A stretch of 64,000 nt of DNA from Melitaea cinxia (lineage: Eukaryota; Arthropoda; Insecta; Lepidoptera; Nymphalidae), in the NCBI RefSeq assembly GCF_905220565.1, contig NC_059403.1:4991717-5055716 (forward strand), read 5' to 3'. The position numbers were made by a program, and so were the translations under genes. A model generated the notes under the pieces. The model did no database searches. It saw only the letters and a list, made by a program, of their open reading frames with translations, and was not told where the DNA came from. Below are positions 44,413 through 56,125 of this stretch, piece after piece (the first letter of the stretch is position 1; each line of letters opens with the position of its first letter).

Positions 44413-46281
44413 TAGGTTGATAGCATCTATTTTTTATTTTAATGATTATTGATAACTTGAGTGTTTATTAATAACTAGCTGACCCAACAGCGTTACGTTA
44501 GTCTAATAATCGTTTGCTGAAATTTTCTGAGCTAATTTTTTTCATATTTAGAGGTCTGGAGGCCTCGCGGCAACAAAGGAGGCCCTTAGCCCCAAATTAT
44601 TTTCTAAATAAAATGATTCCAAAGTCTTTATTGTAGGGGCGCCTCTTTTATGCAGGTCCCGGGGCTGTAGCCCCGGTTATCCTCTCCTAAATCCGGCCCT
44701 GCATATTTCATTTCGTAAGAACCTTCTACAAAGTATTTGAAATCTTTAAAAAAATCACACAATTGGTCCAGCTGTTCTTGGTTATTGCGATTATTACCAC
44801 CTGTTGACACATCGTGTATTCATCGTTTAATCTTTGATCATTCTCAAGCAGATCTAAAACTATCGTCGTTAAAATTTAGAAGAAAATATGATCGAAATAT
44901 TTGTATTAGGCCTGAATGTCAGCTTAATTGATTAATACTGAATCGATGGTTTTTCGTTTGGTTTTTACTCAGTATCAATTTTTGCAATTTTATTAAAGTA
45001 ATATTCAGTGTTCAGTTAATCTTATCAAAGCCAACACAAAAAAAATCTATCTGTCATTTTCTACATTGAAATGTCGTATTAATATCAGTTTATCTATATA
45101 AATATTATATTATTTATCTATATAATATTGACATAGATATACATTTTAGAATATGTATTAAATGTAATGTAATTTATATGTATTTATTCATAGTGTTTTT
45201 AAATGAAAAAAAAATCAGTTTGTTAAGTTGGTTTGTATTTTTTTAACTTTCCATTAGTGAATTGTTTCCCCTATGTGAAGAATTGGCCTTAAAATATTAC
45301 TGTTAGTAAAAACAGTTTCATTGGTCTCAATTTGTTGCTCTTTTACCATTTAGGTATGCTTTGTTTGCATTTAAACAAATAAATAAATAAGTATATTAAA
45401 GTATGAAATTTAAAATACAGTTTACACTTTACAACAGAATAATAAATTCAAAATTAGTTATCCGGAATATAAACTTAGATTACTAGTACAATATCAAGTA
45501 GACCTATTTATAAATAACTGACTTCAACATTAGTCTTGTTGTGAAAAAAGTAATTTAAAGTTTATAATGATATAAATGATAAAAAAAAATATAATAAGAT
45601 CTTACATTGTTAATAACTTTGCAATTATTGTAGAGGCTGTAACTGTGATTCAAGTAATGAAAAATCCAAATATTTTAATGTTATTTTACTATATTTTTAT
45701 AAATTATTGTTTTAAATTTATTTTACACATGATCATAGAAAACAAAATGTTAACAAAACTGAAAAAATCCATAAATTATTTAATATCATAAACGAAAATT
45801 AATGTTTATATCATTGACGTAAATATTGTAATGTTTAAGTTTACAGCTAATACTTTCTGTTAAGTTACATATTAAAAAAAAAGCTGTATATTACACAGAA
45901 CTGAATAATTAATATTAATTAAATATAATTACTTATATTTTTGAGTATCTTGATAATCTTCTGATTTTAAAATAAAACGATACGACCTATTTAAAAGAAT
46001 TATTGACGAAGTTCTACCAATAAAAATAAAAAACTGTATTCAAACCACTGTATAATATAGGCAATTTAAAATAATTAATGCACGCCTCATAATTATTCTT
46101 TAAGTAAAAGTGACCCCAGTAAATTAAATTGAATTAAAATTTTATGTATGTGAGTACGTTACAGAACTTACAAATAATATTAAGCAGAAAATAAAAGAAC
46201 CAAAATATAATCTGTTAAGGTTCTATTGTTGTAAAGTTTATCGTGCATATAAATAACAGCATAAGGGCAAATAGGCGATTA
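44413..46281. other. AT-rich intergenic region downstream of BTAF1
   Basis: No genes recognised. A remnant transposon end (AACTAGCTGACCCAACAGCG) lies at about 44474, and an AGCCCCGGTTATCCTCTCC / CCGGCCCTGC repeat fragment at about 44565-44705. The rest is low-complexity AT sequence. Confidence 0.5.
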
Positions 46282-46421
46282 GGGCCTGTTTCAACTAATA
46301 AATTGTATTCGGAATATTCAATAAATAAAGTGGAATACGATGGTGAAAAAGTCTAACATGTCATAAACTTTTATTTGCTGGATACCTCAGAAGCGTTATC
46401 CACCACCGGTGAAACAGGCCC
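46282..46421. mobile_element. TA-flanked MITE, 140 bp
   Basis: Left end GGGCCTGTTTCAACTAATA, right end CACCGGTGAAACAGGCCC, flanked by TA (46280-46281 and 46422-46423). A shorter relative of 43544-43815. Upstream sequence (GTAAAGTTTATCGTGCATAT ... AATAGGCGATTAGG) also resembles the interior of that MITE, so insertion into an older copy is possible. Confidence 0.7.
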
Positions 46422-46423
46422 TA

Positions 46424-47099
46424 CATGTAGCTTATAATCACAGTAGCTCACTGAACCATTAAGTTTAACTGTAAAAATATATTACGTACTGTAATTTCAC
46501 ATTATTATTCTTATACAGATTGTAGTATAAGTTCCTTTATAAGAGATACCTCAATATTTCTTTCTCTAACGTTTTATTTATTATATTATCGTAGCATTTT
46601 AAGATTTAGTCACATTACTTAGTCATTTTTGTAGATCTAGATTTCTGCAACGTGTGATTGTTTTGTTATTCATTTTGGTTGATTGTATCTTTATTTAGTA
46701 CCTACTCAATGAATACGACGAAATTACATATGAATATTAAAAATGTAGAATCACCTTTATGGAGCAAAAAAATTGGCAGTAGTTATGAATGCGACTACTT
46801 TGACCGTGTTTTTTTAAATGTTTTTAACTGCCAATAAATATCTAAAATAATGATGATACAATTATTGAGACATACTTGTTTAGTTAAGGTAAAAAATAAT
46901 TTTATTTTAATTTTTTTTCTGTTTTAAAAGATTTTTGTTATTAGAATATTTTCTTGACTACATATTTAAGCTTTCCTTAATATCTAAACCTACTTTTTTA
47001 TTTAATAAAGTCGAAGAATAAATTTGTTTTTGATTTCTCATTGCATAAAAAATTGAAAAATAAAATAGTTTGTCTTTTAAATTCTATTCGTGATAAATG
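46424..47099. other. AT-rich spacer, nothing recognised
   Basis: Low-complexity sequence without motifs or transposon ends. Confidence 0.45.
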
Positions 47100-47225
47100 T
47101 TTCATTTATTCAGCCTGTAATGTCCAACCACTACGCTTTTTCTCCATGCGGGAGAATAGTCGGAGCTTAATTAACTATGCTGCTGAATGCGTATTGGCGG
47201 ATATACTCGTACTTACATATAACAT
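47100..47225 (-). repeat. SINE family A, 3' fragment
   Basis: Minus-strand 3' part of the SINE: TTCAGCCTGTAATGTCCAAC, ATGCGGGAGAATAGTCGGAG and GCGTATTGGCGGATATACTC on the + strand. Confidence 0.55.
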
Positions 47226-47969
47226 CGCTATCAAGAAAGCGGCTTGAGAGATTTTTTGATGAGGGTTCACAAAAAAAAAAAAAAACTAAAAATACCATTA
47301 CTTATAATAGAAAATCCATTCCGTCCATTCAGATTCACCACCACTGTCGGCGCCAACTACAAACACACAGAAAACGAAAAAAATTATTGCTTTCATCACA
47401 TCCACACAACCTGATGCGTTTTAAAATATTTTTCAAATTTAAAAACGCGTAAAAGATTTCGATTTCGTACTACATTTTTCTGTAAGTGCAATTTCAGGAC
47501 GTGGTGACCCCTTAGCTTTTAGTTTGAGGCGCAATTTGATTATTTTCACACTTCATAAAATCTGCGAAATAACTGACGAAGCCGATATGTTTGCTTCTAT
47601 ACATCATACGAACGGCGATAGCGCATAAGCTGGTTGGTCGTCACGCGTCGGCGGCGCTCCTGATTAGGCTGATTTTTCATATCTTGTTTTACGTATCGGC
47701 CTATGTCGATGTTTTACTTTCGCACTTACTGAATACAGTGCTAGGAATCATACTAAACTTCGTTTCATATGATCGCAGTCACCGGCACTCCACTCGTTAG
47801 GTACAACTTGGCGCCAAGTGTCGTAGGTATATTAGGTATAGGCATAGCAGAATAAAAAGAATGTAATGTAAGGATATTGTGTGATTATAAAGAAATATAG
47901 ATAAGATTATCTATGTAATTTTCGTGGGAGTGCACTGCACCAGCGCCCTTTATGATGAATCGCTTCTGC

Positions 47970-48120
47970 TCTCACGTGTCTACGATAACAACCGAGGCCG
48001 TGGGAGACCCACAAGAACACAAACCGGCAACAAATATTTGTACAAATACAATTATCCATGCCGAGCGGGAATCGAATTCAATATCGTCGGTGTTTAGGCG
48101 CCTTCGCGCACCACTGCATC
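47970..48120 (-). repeat. SINE family A, 5' fragment
   Basis: Minus-strand head: + strand GTGGGAGACCCACAAGAACA, ATATTTGTACAAATACAATT and CGAGCGGGAATCGAATTC (decayed B box), then GTCGGTGTTTAGGCGCC. It ends near the Helitron-like copy at 48143. Confidence 0.6.
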
Positions 48121-48142
48121 ACAGTATATTACCAACTTCTTA

Positions 48143-48640
48143 TCTTATACTATTAAACGAGCAATTCTTATATATATATATATAATCTGAATCTCGAAAA
48201 CTGCTCCAACGATTTTCATGAAATTTAGTATAGGAGGTTTCGGGGGCAATAAATCCATCTAGCTGGGATTCATTTTTAGAAAATGTCGTTTTATCCCTTT
48301 TTTAAGGCAATGAAAAAATGGTTACAATATCGTTAGAATACGAAGGTAAATTTCGCGATTGTCAATAAAGTTATAATAGCTCAGGCGGGAAATCGGCCGG
48401 TCGGGAACGACCGAGAAGAGCACGGTCCAAATCCCCATGGCTCCAAATCGATTAATATTTTCCTTTTTTTTCTAATTGCACTTTTTTATTTTAATAACCA
48501 GTTCAAAATTTTATATTTTGTCGGTAAAATCTGAAAATATTATTCATATTTTATCACTATGTAATTCGTATTTAAATAATTTCCAAAAAAAACGATTTAC
48601 TAAAAATACCTAAGCTCGGTCACCCAGGTACTAAAAACTT
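48143..48640 (+). mobile_element. Helitron-like element, second copy
   Basis: Starts TCTTATACTATTAAACGAGC, followed by a TA run, AATCTGAATCTCGAAAACTG, a tRNA-like block (about 48370-48450: ATAGCTCAGGCGGGAAATCG, GGTCCAAATCCCC) and an ending CTCGGTCACCCAGGTACTA. It is the inverted counterpart of parts of 635-2165, which supports these borders. Assignment to the Lep1 Helitron group is tentative. Confidence 0.5.
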
Positions 48641-49149
48641 AAAATACATTAGGGTAGACCGAGGCGAATCGGATCACAGGGCGAATCGGATCAAAATAAG
48701 AAATCTATTGATAATTCAAATATCGCATTCGCATAAAACGCACTCAACCAGCGGTTTGCGCCTCTCCTCTCACCCCGCACCTCCCGACATAGACAGTATT
48801 TCGACCGCGCTTGTGAATCAGTAGCGACGCCGTTCATTAGCGACTCGGTCGTTTGTGCGTGTCGCAATTTTTGCGCTCATCTAAGGTACGTACTTACGAT
48901 TTCTTTGTGTCATATTACGATTTGTGTTAAAACTCAACTACATTGGTTTATATTGTTAATCAAGGTGTCTATATTAGAGAACCAATTCGCTTTTAAGTAT
49001 GATCTTAGAGGTTAACGTCTAAAATATTTATTTCAAAAGTCTTGATTATGGGGTTAATCGGATCATATCGTCAGGGGCGAATTGGATCACACTTTTAAAT
49101 TGATTTATTACATGTTTGAGGTTATTGATTCATATTTTTTCCATTCTAG

Positions 49150-50010
49150 ATGGTTCGCACGTACAAAAACAAGACTAACGCCGGAGAGTGGTCTCAAGAA
49201 AAAATGACAGAGGCTGTAAATAAGGTCCAGAATAAGGTGTTGACCTTACGTAAGGCTGCGGAGATTTTCGAAGTGCCGTACACGAGCTTACAAAGAAGAG
49301 TTAATTTATCCAGAGGCGTTATTAAACGTCGAGGTGGACAGCCAGTTTTAGATGAGGAAGCAGAACAGAAGATAGCTGACCGGCTATTGCACTTGGCAAG
49401 TCGTGGCTTTGGAATCACACCCAAAGCGGTACGTAAGTACGCGTTTGAATTCGCAGAAAAGCAAAATATACAACACAAATTTAACAGAAGCGCTGGAATG
49501 GCTGGCCAGGACTGGTTTCATTGCTTCATGCGAAGAAATAAAAAATTAACTATTCGGAAGCCGGAGGGTTTATCTAGAGCAAGGATTGATGGTATGAAGA
49601 AAGAAAAAGTGGCAGAATTCTTTAATACTTTGGAAACAATAGTAGATAACAACAATTTAAGAGGAAGACCTGAATGTATATACAATGTTGATGAAACAGG
49701 GATGCCGCTTAGTAATCGTCCACCCAACATTATAGCCCAAAAAGGTGCTAAAGATGTTGTTAGCATGACCACTGTTGAACGAGGTGAAAATGTAACCGTT
49801 CTAGCCTGTATGAATGCAGCAGGACAGTACATACCTCCATTTGTTTTATTCAAAGGTGTGCGTAAACGTGACGATTTTCTCCTAGGTATGCCACCTGGCA
49901 CTGAAGTTGCCATGACAGAAAAGGGCTGGGTCACCGAAGAAGCTTTTAAGTTGTGGCTGCAACATTTCAATCGCTACCGGACCCCAGGAAAAGTAAAACA
50001 CCTGGGATAA
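49150..50010 (+). pseudogene. pogo transposase, N-terminal two thirds (psq HTH, CENP-B-type HTH, start of DDE)
   Basis: 286 codons starting right after a splice-acceptor-like TTCCATTCTAG. Residues about 15-60: psq-type helix-turn-helix (LRKAAEIFEVPYTSLQRRV). About 80-150: CENP-B-like DNA-binding helix (GITPKAVRKYAFEFAEKQN, DWFHCFMRRNKKLTIRKPEG). About 178: first catalytic Asp in YNVDETGM. About 210-275: VLACMNAAGQYIPPFVLFKG. The segment with the second and third catalytic acidic residues is missing. The frame ends a few codons after FNRYRTPGKV, at what looks like a deletion junction. Confidence 0.85.
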
Positions 50011-50654
50011 AAATTAAGAGTTCCTCAACAAAACAGAGAGAGTGTCAAGTGCCCCAAGTCCAATCCAAGAGTTTTCAACAGGTGCAGCCACAAGACCAAT
50101 CCTCAAGTGTAGAACAAGTGCAGTCAAAAATAATGGTACAAGTCCAAGCCATAAATACAAAACCACTTGATAATATAGTGCCATTCACAAGTTCGCAACA
50201 AGCTCACGAAGCCCAGCCTCCCACCTGTGCAGAAATAATTAAAGAAATTCTTCCATCACCGTTAAAGTCGCCAATTCCCTCTAAAAAAATTCGTAAAGTT
50301 TCAAAACCGGTCTTGCATTTAACATCACCTCAGAGTAAGACTGCTCTTCTTGAAAAAGAAACAAAGAAGAAATTTAAGGTAGACAATAAAATCAAGGAAA
50401 ATAAGGAAAAGGCTGTAGGCAAAGAAAATACTTTAAAGAAGATGAAGAATAAAGCAAAGCCTGCGATAAAAATTAAGAGTCCATCTGCAAAACAGAGAGA
50501 GTGGCACTGCATTTACTGTTCCGAAATATTCGTTCATCCACCAACAGAGGATTGGATTCAGTGCAATGCCTGCGAAGAATGGTGCCACGAAAAATGTGCT
50601 GATATGGGGGGGAAAGGGGACCATATATATGTGAATTATGTGCCCATAATTTAA
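49990..50654 (+). pseudogene. C-terminal part of the pogo protein with PHD-like zinc finger
   Basis: In the +1 frame relative to the first part. A Lys/Ser/Gln-rich linker with nuclear-localisation-like patches (KKIRKVSKPVLHL, TKKKFKVDNKIKENKEK) and two copies of an IKIKS-x-S-x-KQRE motif leads to a Cys-rich ending: WHCIYCSEIF, WIQCNACEEWCHEKCAD. The C-x2-C ... C-x2-C-x2-W-C-H-x3-C layout fits a PHD-type finger, although the frame ends soon after and a final Cys pair is not clear. The first ATG in frame (49953) lies within the upstream ORF, so the true start was in the intact transposase. Confidence 0.7.
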
Positions 50655-50959
50655 ATTGATCTCATCATTAAGTTTTCAGCGATTCCAAAGCTATAGTGTT
50701 AAGAAACTTAAAATTTTGTTACATTTTGTGTACGATCCGATTCACCCCGAAAATTGGGGCGATTCGGATATTTTTCTTTTTTTAGTTTTTAATAGCTAAT
50801 TAAGAGAATATATGTATGATTTAAGTTTTCAAATGTTTACTTCATAGCTGATTGTTACTTCTTACGTTTTTATCAATAAAAATAATATTATATAACACTT
50901 TAGTATGATTTGCTCAACCTCAAAGAAAAAGTGATCCGATTCGCCTCGGTCTACCCTAT

Positions 50960-51420
50960 ATGTAAATGGAAAACTTGTGTACTATCAATATCCAATCCGC
51001 AGGACCAGTCTTACTTGAAAGGTACAGTGAAGTGGGTCTCTTCACTGTGCCTTCCGAGGGGAGGATAAGAACAGACACCCAAACCAGACAGACATCGATC
51101 CAGCGTTTAGGCGACTACACGCCCCACTACATTATAACAGTTGCTCGGCAATCAATAATAATATATACTTACATAAAAACAATAACTTCATAAGGATTTG
51201 CTTTTTGGTAGTGTTTTTTTTACGTGGGGAAAATCCATCATGGATCCTCCAGCGCAGAGGAGCCAGAGGGCTATGTCAGACTCCAACTGACTAAAAAAAC
51301 CACCACGTGCAGTGAGCAGTCTTCCATCTGGGTGGGGCGAGATGGGGTCGCGCTAGCATTCGCCACCTCGCCCCGTTTGGTAGCTAATCGAGCCATTGAG
51401 TCTCGTCAAAATTGATGTTA
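50960..51420. repeat. Two SINE-like repeat fragments
   Basis: The first (about 50985-51150) includes CAGTGAAGTGGGTCTCTTCA and ATCCAGCGTTTAGGCGACTA. The second (about 51225-51400) includes GGGGAAAATCCATCATGGAT and CACCTCGCCCCGTTTGGTAG. Both look like lepidopteran repeat blocks, with no coding potential. Confidence 0.35.
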
Positions 51421-52139
51421 CCGATTTCGAGAAAGACTATGTATGTATTTTGTTATTGTGTTATTTTTACATAAAAGATAAAATATATAGTATAATTGCT
51501 TCTATGCTTCTATTACCAAAGAATTCTTTTTTCATTAATTTACGTAAAAATCTGTCTTTATTTTTAATTTCAGCGTTACCTTTTATTTCTAATATTATAC
51601 TGCAGGACACTAGAATCGTATGAGTGTATAAAGAATATTTTGGGGGTTTTAAATAAATTATATTTTTTTACGAAGATTATTTTTATTTTACTAGTTTTAA
51701 TTGGAATGTACGAAATTTAACTTTCTTTTTTCTTCTAAATATGTCCCTAGTTACCTACATACACTAAAATAAATGCCATTGTCTATGGTATGACAAATTG
51801 CATACAAAGATATGATGAAGCTCGAAATTTTATATGTTATTACGATTGTTTGAACTATTACTAAGTTTTATCCGCTTGAAAATAGTTCTCATTGTAAGAT
51901 GTTACTTTCCGTTTCTTATATAAAGCTTCTGAAAAAACATTTTATTTGCCTCACAACAATGATATCAACCAGTAGAATTGTGTATTTTATTTTTAACACT
52001 AGTATAATTCACAAAAATGTCACGCTTTACATCGATCAAAATTAAAGCTAATTCAGCGCAAAAAAAGTTCATAAATTAGCATGTACTCAAGCTACTGCAT
52101 AAAAAGAATTTACTTGTTAATTTGACAAAGTAACACTAG
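51421..52139. other. AT-rich spacer, nothing recognised
   Basis: No transposon ends or motif-bearing frames. Confidence 0.45.
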
Positions 52140-52379
52140 ATGGCGCTCACGTCCATCAACACCATGGCGAAAGCAACGTCAATCGTGTGTGGATAACTTT
52201 TTGTTTTTAAAGGGAAAGCTCTTGTTTCATGTTTGTTTATAAGTGAAAAGACTTTTCAAAAAGTTACTTGAAGTGCCAAATTCATATAAGGTGTAAAGGT
52301 TTTCATAAGAAAATTTAAAGTTAAGTGTGAAAAGTTGTAACAAACTCTGGGATCTGTTGAGAATTCAGGTGTCAACGAG
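52140..52379 (+). promoter_or_regulatory. Candidate promoter and untranslated first exon of a neighbouring gene
   Basis: CTAGATGGCGCTCAC at about 52138 resembles insect core-promoter motifs of the YY1/M1BP sort. A moderately complex, repeat-free stretch then runs to a strong donor, CAACGAG|GTAAGAAA, at 52379/52380. No protein is evident, so it would be a 5' UTR exon with coding exons beyond the window. Weak evidence without transcripts. Confidence 0.25.
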
Positions 52380-55250
52380 GTAAGAAACCGAAGCTTATTT
52401 CAAGATTACGACTTCTAAAATTAACGCTTTACGCATTAAAGCTTATTTAACCGCTCTTGAACTTAGTAATTATCTTTATTTGTATGGGTTACGGGACTTT
52501 GGGAAAAGATATTGGTTAAAAATACTTTCGTGTAAGGTTATGTCAAGTCTACTCAAATATCTAGTATATGCTAAAAAGTTTTAACGTTTTCGTGTATTGA
52601 AAGTATTTATAGCTTATTGTTTATTGATTACTCTCGTATTTTTTACCTCCCTCGTATATTTTTTTACCTGCTTTGTTTACCTAATAACCTGCCGTAACTT
52701 CAAACTCAGTATATAGGACAAATAAACATGATAGTTGTGAACTTTTGAATTTATTTCTTTGTCAGATATATTCGTAAAACTAATAGTTAACACACATTTT
52801 TAACTTAAGTCATGTGTTTTGATAATGTATTTGACTATACAAATATTGTATACCTATACAGATACACATTTTAAAGTAAATATTTATATATCATAGTTAA
52901 AGTAAATTATTATTATGAAACAATTACACAATGATATAGAACCAAACTTTTTACTTCAATGTAGTATTGTAATAATTTCAATTATATTTAATTTTTTTTA
53001 AACTTATTCACAAATAAATATATGTTATAGATATTATTATTTGTTCATATTTGAGGGGATTAAAATCTAATAGAAATCACAATGTATATACACACGATGT
53101 TTCTGATTAATAAAAAATGTTATTTATGCTGGTATTAACTTGTACACTATAATAAATATTTAATTAATTAGCAAAACTAATCTAAATTTCATAACAACTA
53201 TTATGATTAAGATTACTATTTTTTTCTAATAATAATTATGTGTATTCAAAAACTATACAGCGTTAAGTAAAACAAACGCTTAAATTAAAATCACATAACA
53301 TTTTAACCTTTATATTAGTGTTAATAAAACAATTTTATACTCTATTGAAAATGTCTAAAACATTTTTTTTTAATCCAATAATTATAGTTGATATACACAC
53401 CAAACAAAAGAAATAAACTTGACACTACATTTTTATTATTGTAAGCAATAGAAACCAACATTAAATAAAACTATTTAAAATTTCTTGAAATGTCACATTT
53501 TGTTTTGTGTAGATAAAATGTGATTTTTACATAAAAATATATTATTCTATTTTCGTTCGGTCCTCAAAAAGGCAATAAGAGATGAAAGGTTGTTCTTTAC
53601 ATCTTCGTAAAGCCTTTGAAATATAACTTCACAAACTTTAAATGCTTTTAAAAATTTACGTTTCTACAAATATAATGTTTGAATTAGCTTGATGTAAATT
53701 TGAATGAAATGTGTTCTGTTATATTATATATAAAAAAGGCTAAATTATATTTAATTGGAATTGCGTGATATCAGTTACTCAAGTAACAAGTACACAACAA
53801 ATTCAATCAGTTTTCTGTCAAAGCCTGTAAATATATAAAGGTGGACGTATGATCGATCCTTTCTCTTTATATCTAGGTTTTTTTAAAAGAGGTTTGCAAC
53901 AATCAATTCCCTTTGTGCGCGACATCAATGGGAGCGGTTGCTGTGTACCTATCCTTTGATCTCGCCGCCCTCTGAAGATGCGACATTGCGCTAATACCGC
54001 CCTCGCGCCGAACAAAGACGTAAGCGACAAACGCTACGACACTAGATCTCTATTAAAATATACTCTTTATGTTTCGTCATAAGAGCTATTATGTTTTAAT
54101 GTCGTTGTTTGGCATTGTAGTGTGATTTTTATTTGTTGTTTGTTGTATTTTAATTAGTTTATTATGAATTATTACGTTCGATGTATAGTGTGTAATGATA
54201 CATGTATAGGTACAATATATTTCTATTTTCTTAGTTTTATATAAAATTCGATAAGATTTTAAATCGATTGTGCTTTTTAAAATTTTATGACTTTATTTAA
54301 AGAAAATAAGTCTTTTTTCCTTAATGAAATGTTAAAACAATTATTCAACACTATTATCGACACAACGACCACTTAAACATTGAATATAATACGAAGAAAA
54401 TAATGACAATCCGAAGACAACGCTTAGGACGTTTCAATAATGAAACAAAAGGAGTCGGATTGCAAAGGGGGCGATCACAGTACGATTCATAGCTTTGTCG
54501 TCTAAGTGGGACTTACTGTCCTGCTGCCTTACGGAACGACGAAAGAGCTTGAAAAAGCGCCAAGCTTACATTTTTTTTTCACAATGTTAGAATCGTGTCG
54601 GCGCGCTGGCTAGCAGTTTAAATACAATGTTATTTTGCTAATAATTACTAAAAAAAAAAGTTCATATCCGAAGGTACATAAACATATAGCTTCAGTATGT
54701 TAATTAAAATAACAAGTGGTCATAATAAACCCCAATTGTAAAGTGAAATGTAAATGAAAGTTAATCTCATCAAATTCGTTATTTAATATCGTTGGAGTAC
54801 GTTATGTATTTGGAGTTCAGTCGTCCCACCAGTTTTACTCAGGTATAAGAGTTTCGAAGCTAATATTATCAACAAGAAATTCGATCTTCTAATATAAAAG
54901 TTGTACGGAGTTGATATGCGGGCTCCCTCACATAATTCATCAAGTTCTCAACTCTTTCATCGTTTCCGAAGTAAACACAAAGTTTCTGTGATGTCTCAGA
55001 AAAGAGTTTCCTTGATGCATTTAGACGGTTATCGGCGAATGCGGGCTGAATTCTGTAAGATACAAAACAATTTTATTATTATTAAAAATTACTCGTATTC
55101 AAGATCAAAGTTATAGATTACTAATAAACAATTTTTTGATATGTATGTAATATATCTTTATTGAAATATTAATTAAATCGCAATTGATCATCTCGTATTC
55201 AGTGTTAATTATATAAAATGCTCAGATAGTAATTGTAATAACAGTTGAAT
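52380..55250. other. Mostly repeat-free AT-rich region
   Basis: Few recognisable repeats, unlike the rest of the window. One block at 53815-54060 (GCGAGGGCGGTATTAGCGCA on the minus strand) looks transposon-like. A moderately GC-rich block lies at 54380-54560. It could be a large first intron of a downstream gene. Confidence 0.35.
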
Positions 55251-55700
55251 ACGATCAAACGGAACGAGCGTCCCTGTGATGGCGCTCGAGCCGGCTCTTA
55301 CAAATTGGCTTCACAATTAATAGCCTTCTGGGCCGCTACTAATCGACCGATAGAATTAAATGAACGTACTGCACTAATTGCCCAGTAAGACAAAGGGGCA
55401 AACACTCGCCTTTGAGACCAAGTCTAGTGTCACTTGAGGCGTAGATCTGTACGTAGACGGTATACCTGCAGGCCTAGCATGCACGCCACGACAAAATTTT
55501 GTCGACCCCTTTTCTCGTATTATCTCTTTATATCTACAGTAGCTAACATGCGTGCACGCGATACTCTTCTCGTTACGTCAAGAAGAGATAATCATTAAAT
55601 TTTAGTGATCTGTGATATTTATCTCTACGGAAGCTAACATGACATCGTAATTTTGTCGAATTTTGTCGTTTTAGGAAGAGAAACTTCTCGTCTTCAATAT
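55250..55700. repeat. GC-moderate block followed by duplicated AGCTAACATG modules
   Basis: 55250-55480 is of higher GC than its surroundings, with no coding frame. Then CGACAAAATTTTGTCG, a perfect 16-bp palindrome, lies at 55489-55504. The phrase AGCTAACATG recurs at about 55544 and 55631, each after ATCTCTAC-like sequence. A related CTCTCGT/ATGTTAGG arrangement is at 56440-56560. Family not identified. Confidence 0.35.
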
Positions 55701-55884
55701 TATCGACGAGAAAGACGATAAATAAAAAATAAATAAAACCGGGTGCCTATTTTTTGTATACCATGGCGTTTCCCTATTATAATTATATAATTTCGGTATA
55801 CGAAGAGCGGGAAATGCGAAAAGTCGAGTGAAGTGTGCCATATAATGACACAAAAAACGTATTTGCGCCCTGTTGCTTCTTATT

Positions 55885-56125
55885 CTAAATAATAATAATA
55901 ATAATAATACTTTATTTTAGACCAAAGTATAAGTCCATATTGGGTTAGTACAACAAGACAAGACAACATTCAGAATAAAAAACAAAACAAAATTATGTTA
56001 AAAAAATCAATAACTAAAAATAAAATTAAATAGAATAAAAGTAAAATCAATAATCAAAAAAAAAATCAAAAATTCAAAAAATTTTAAAAATTAAAAAAAA
56101 AAAAAAAAAAAAACAAACAAACAAT
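55885..56125 (-). repeat. LINE-like 3' tail with A-rich stretch
   Basis: (AAT)n followed by ACTTTATTTTAGACCAAAGT, a typical minus-orientation LINE 3' end, and then a long A-rich, low-complexity segment to about 56125. Confidence 0.45.

Larger units (their letters stand above)
48652..50956 (+). mobile_element. pogo-type Tc1/mariner transposon, complete ends, defective transposase
   Basis: Perfect 26-bp terminal inverted repeats (GGGTAGACCGAGGC... at 48652-48677, inverted at 50931-50956) flanked by TA (48650-48651 and 50957-50958). The shared core GGCGAATCGGATCA recurs in subterminal positions near 48680, 49050-49090 and 50733-50770. A probable 5' UTR intron runs from GTACGT at 48886 to TTCCATTCTAG at 49149. 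The transposase has lost part of its catalytic domain, so the copy is non-autonomous. Identical end repeats suggest a fairly recent insertion. Confidence 0.9.

Noticed and set aside
49150..50654. The pogo ORF as a domesticated host gene
   Set aside because: It is bounded by perfect inverted repeats with TA flanks, and its catalytic domain is deleted and frame-shifted, so it looks like a defective transposon copy.
53818..54030. A minus-strand 70-codon ORF with FGARAVLAQCRIFRGRRDQR
   Set aside because: The nucleotide block looks like a lepidopteran repeat, and the frame has no known domain. Not supported as a gene.
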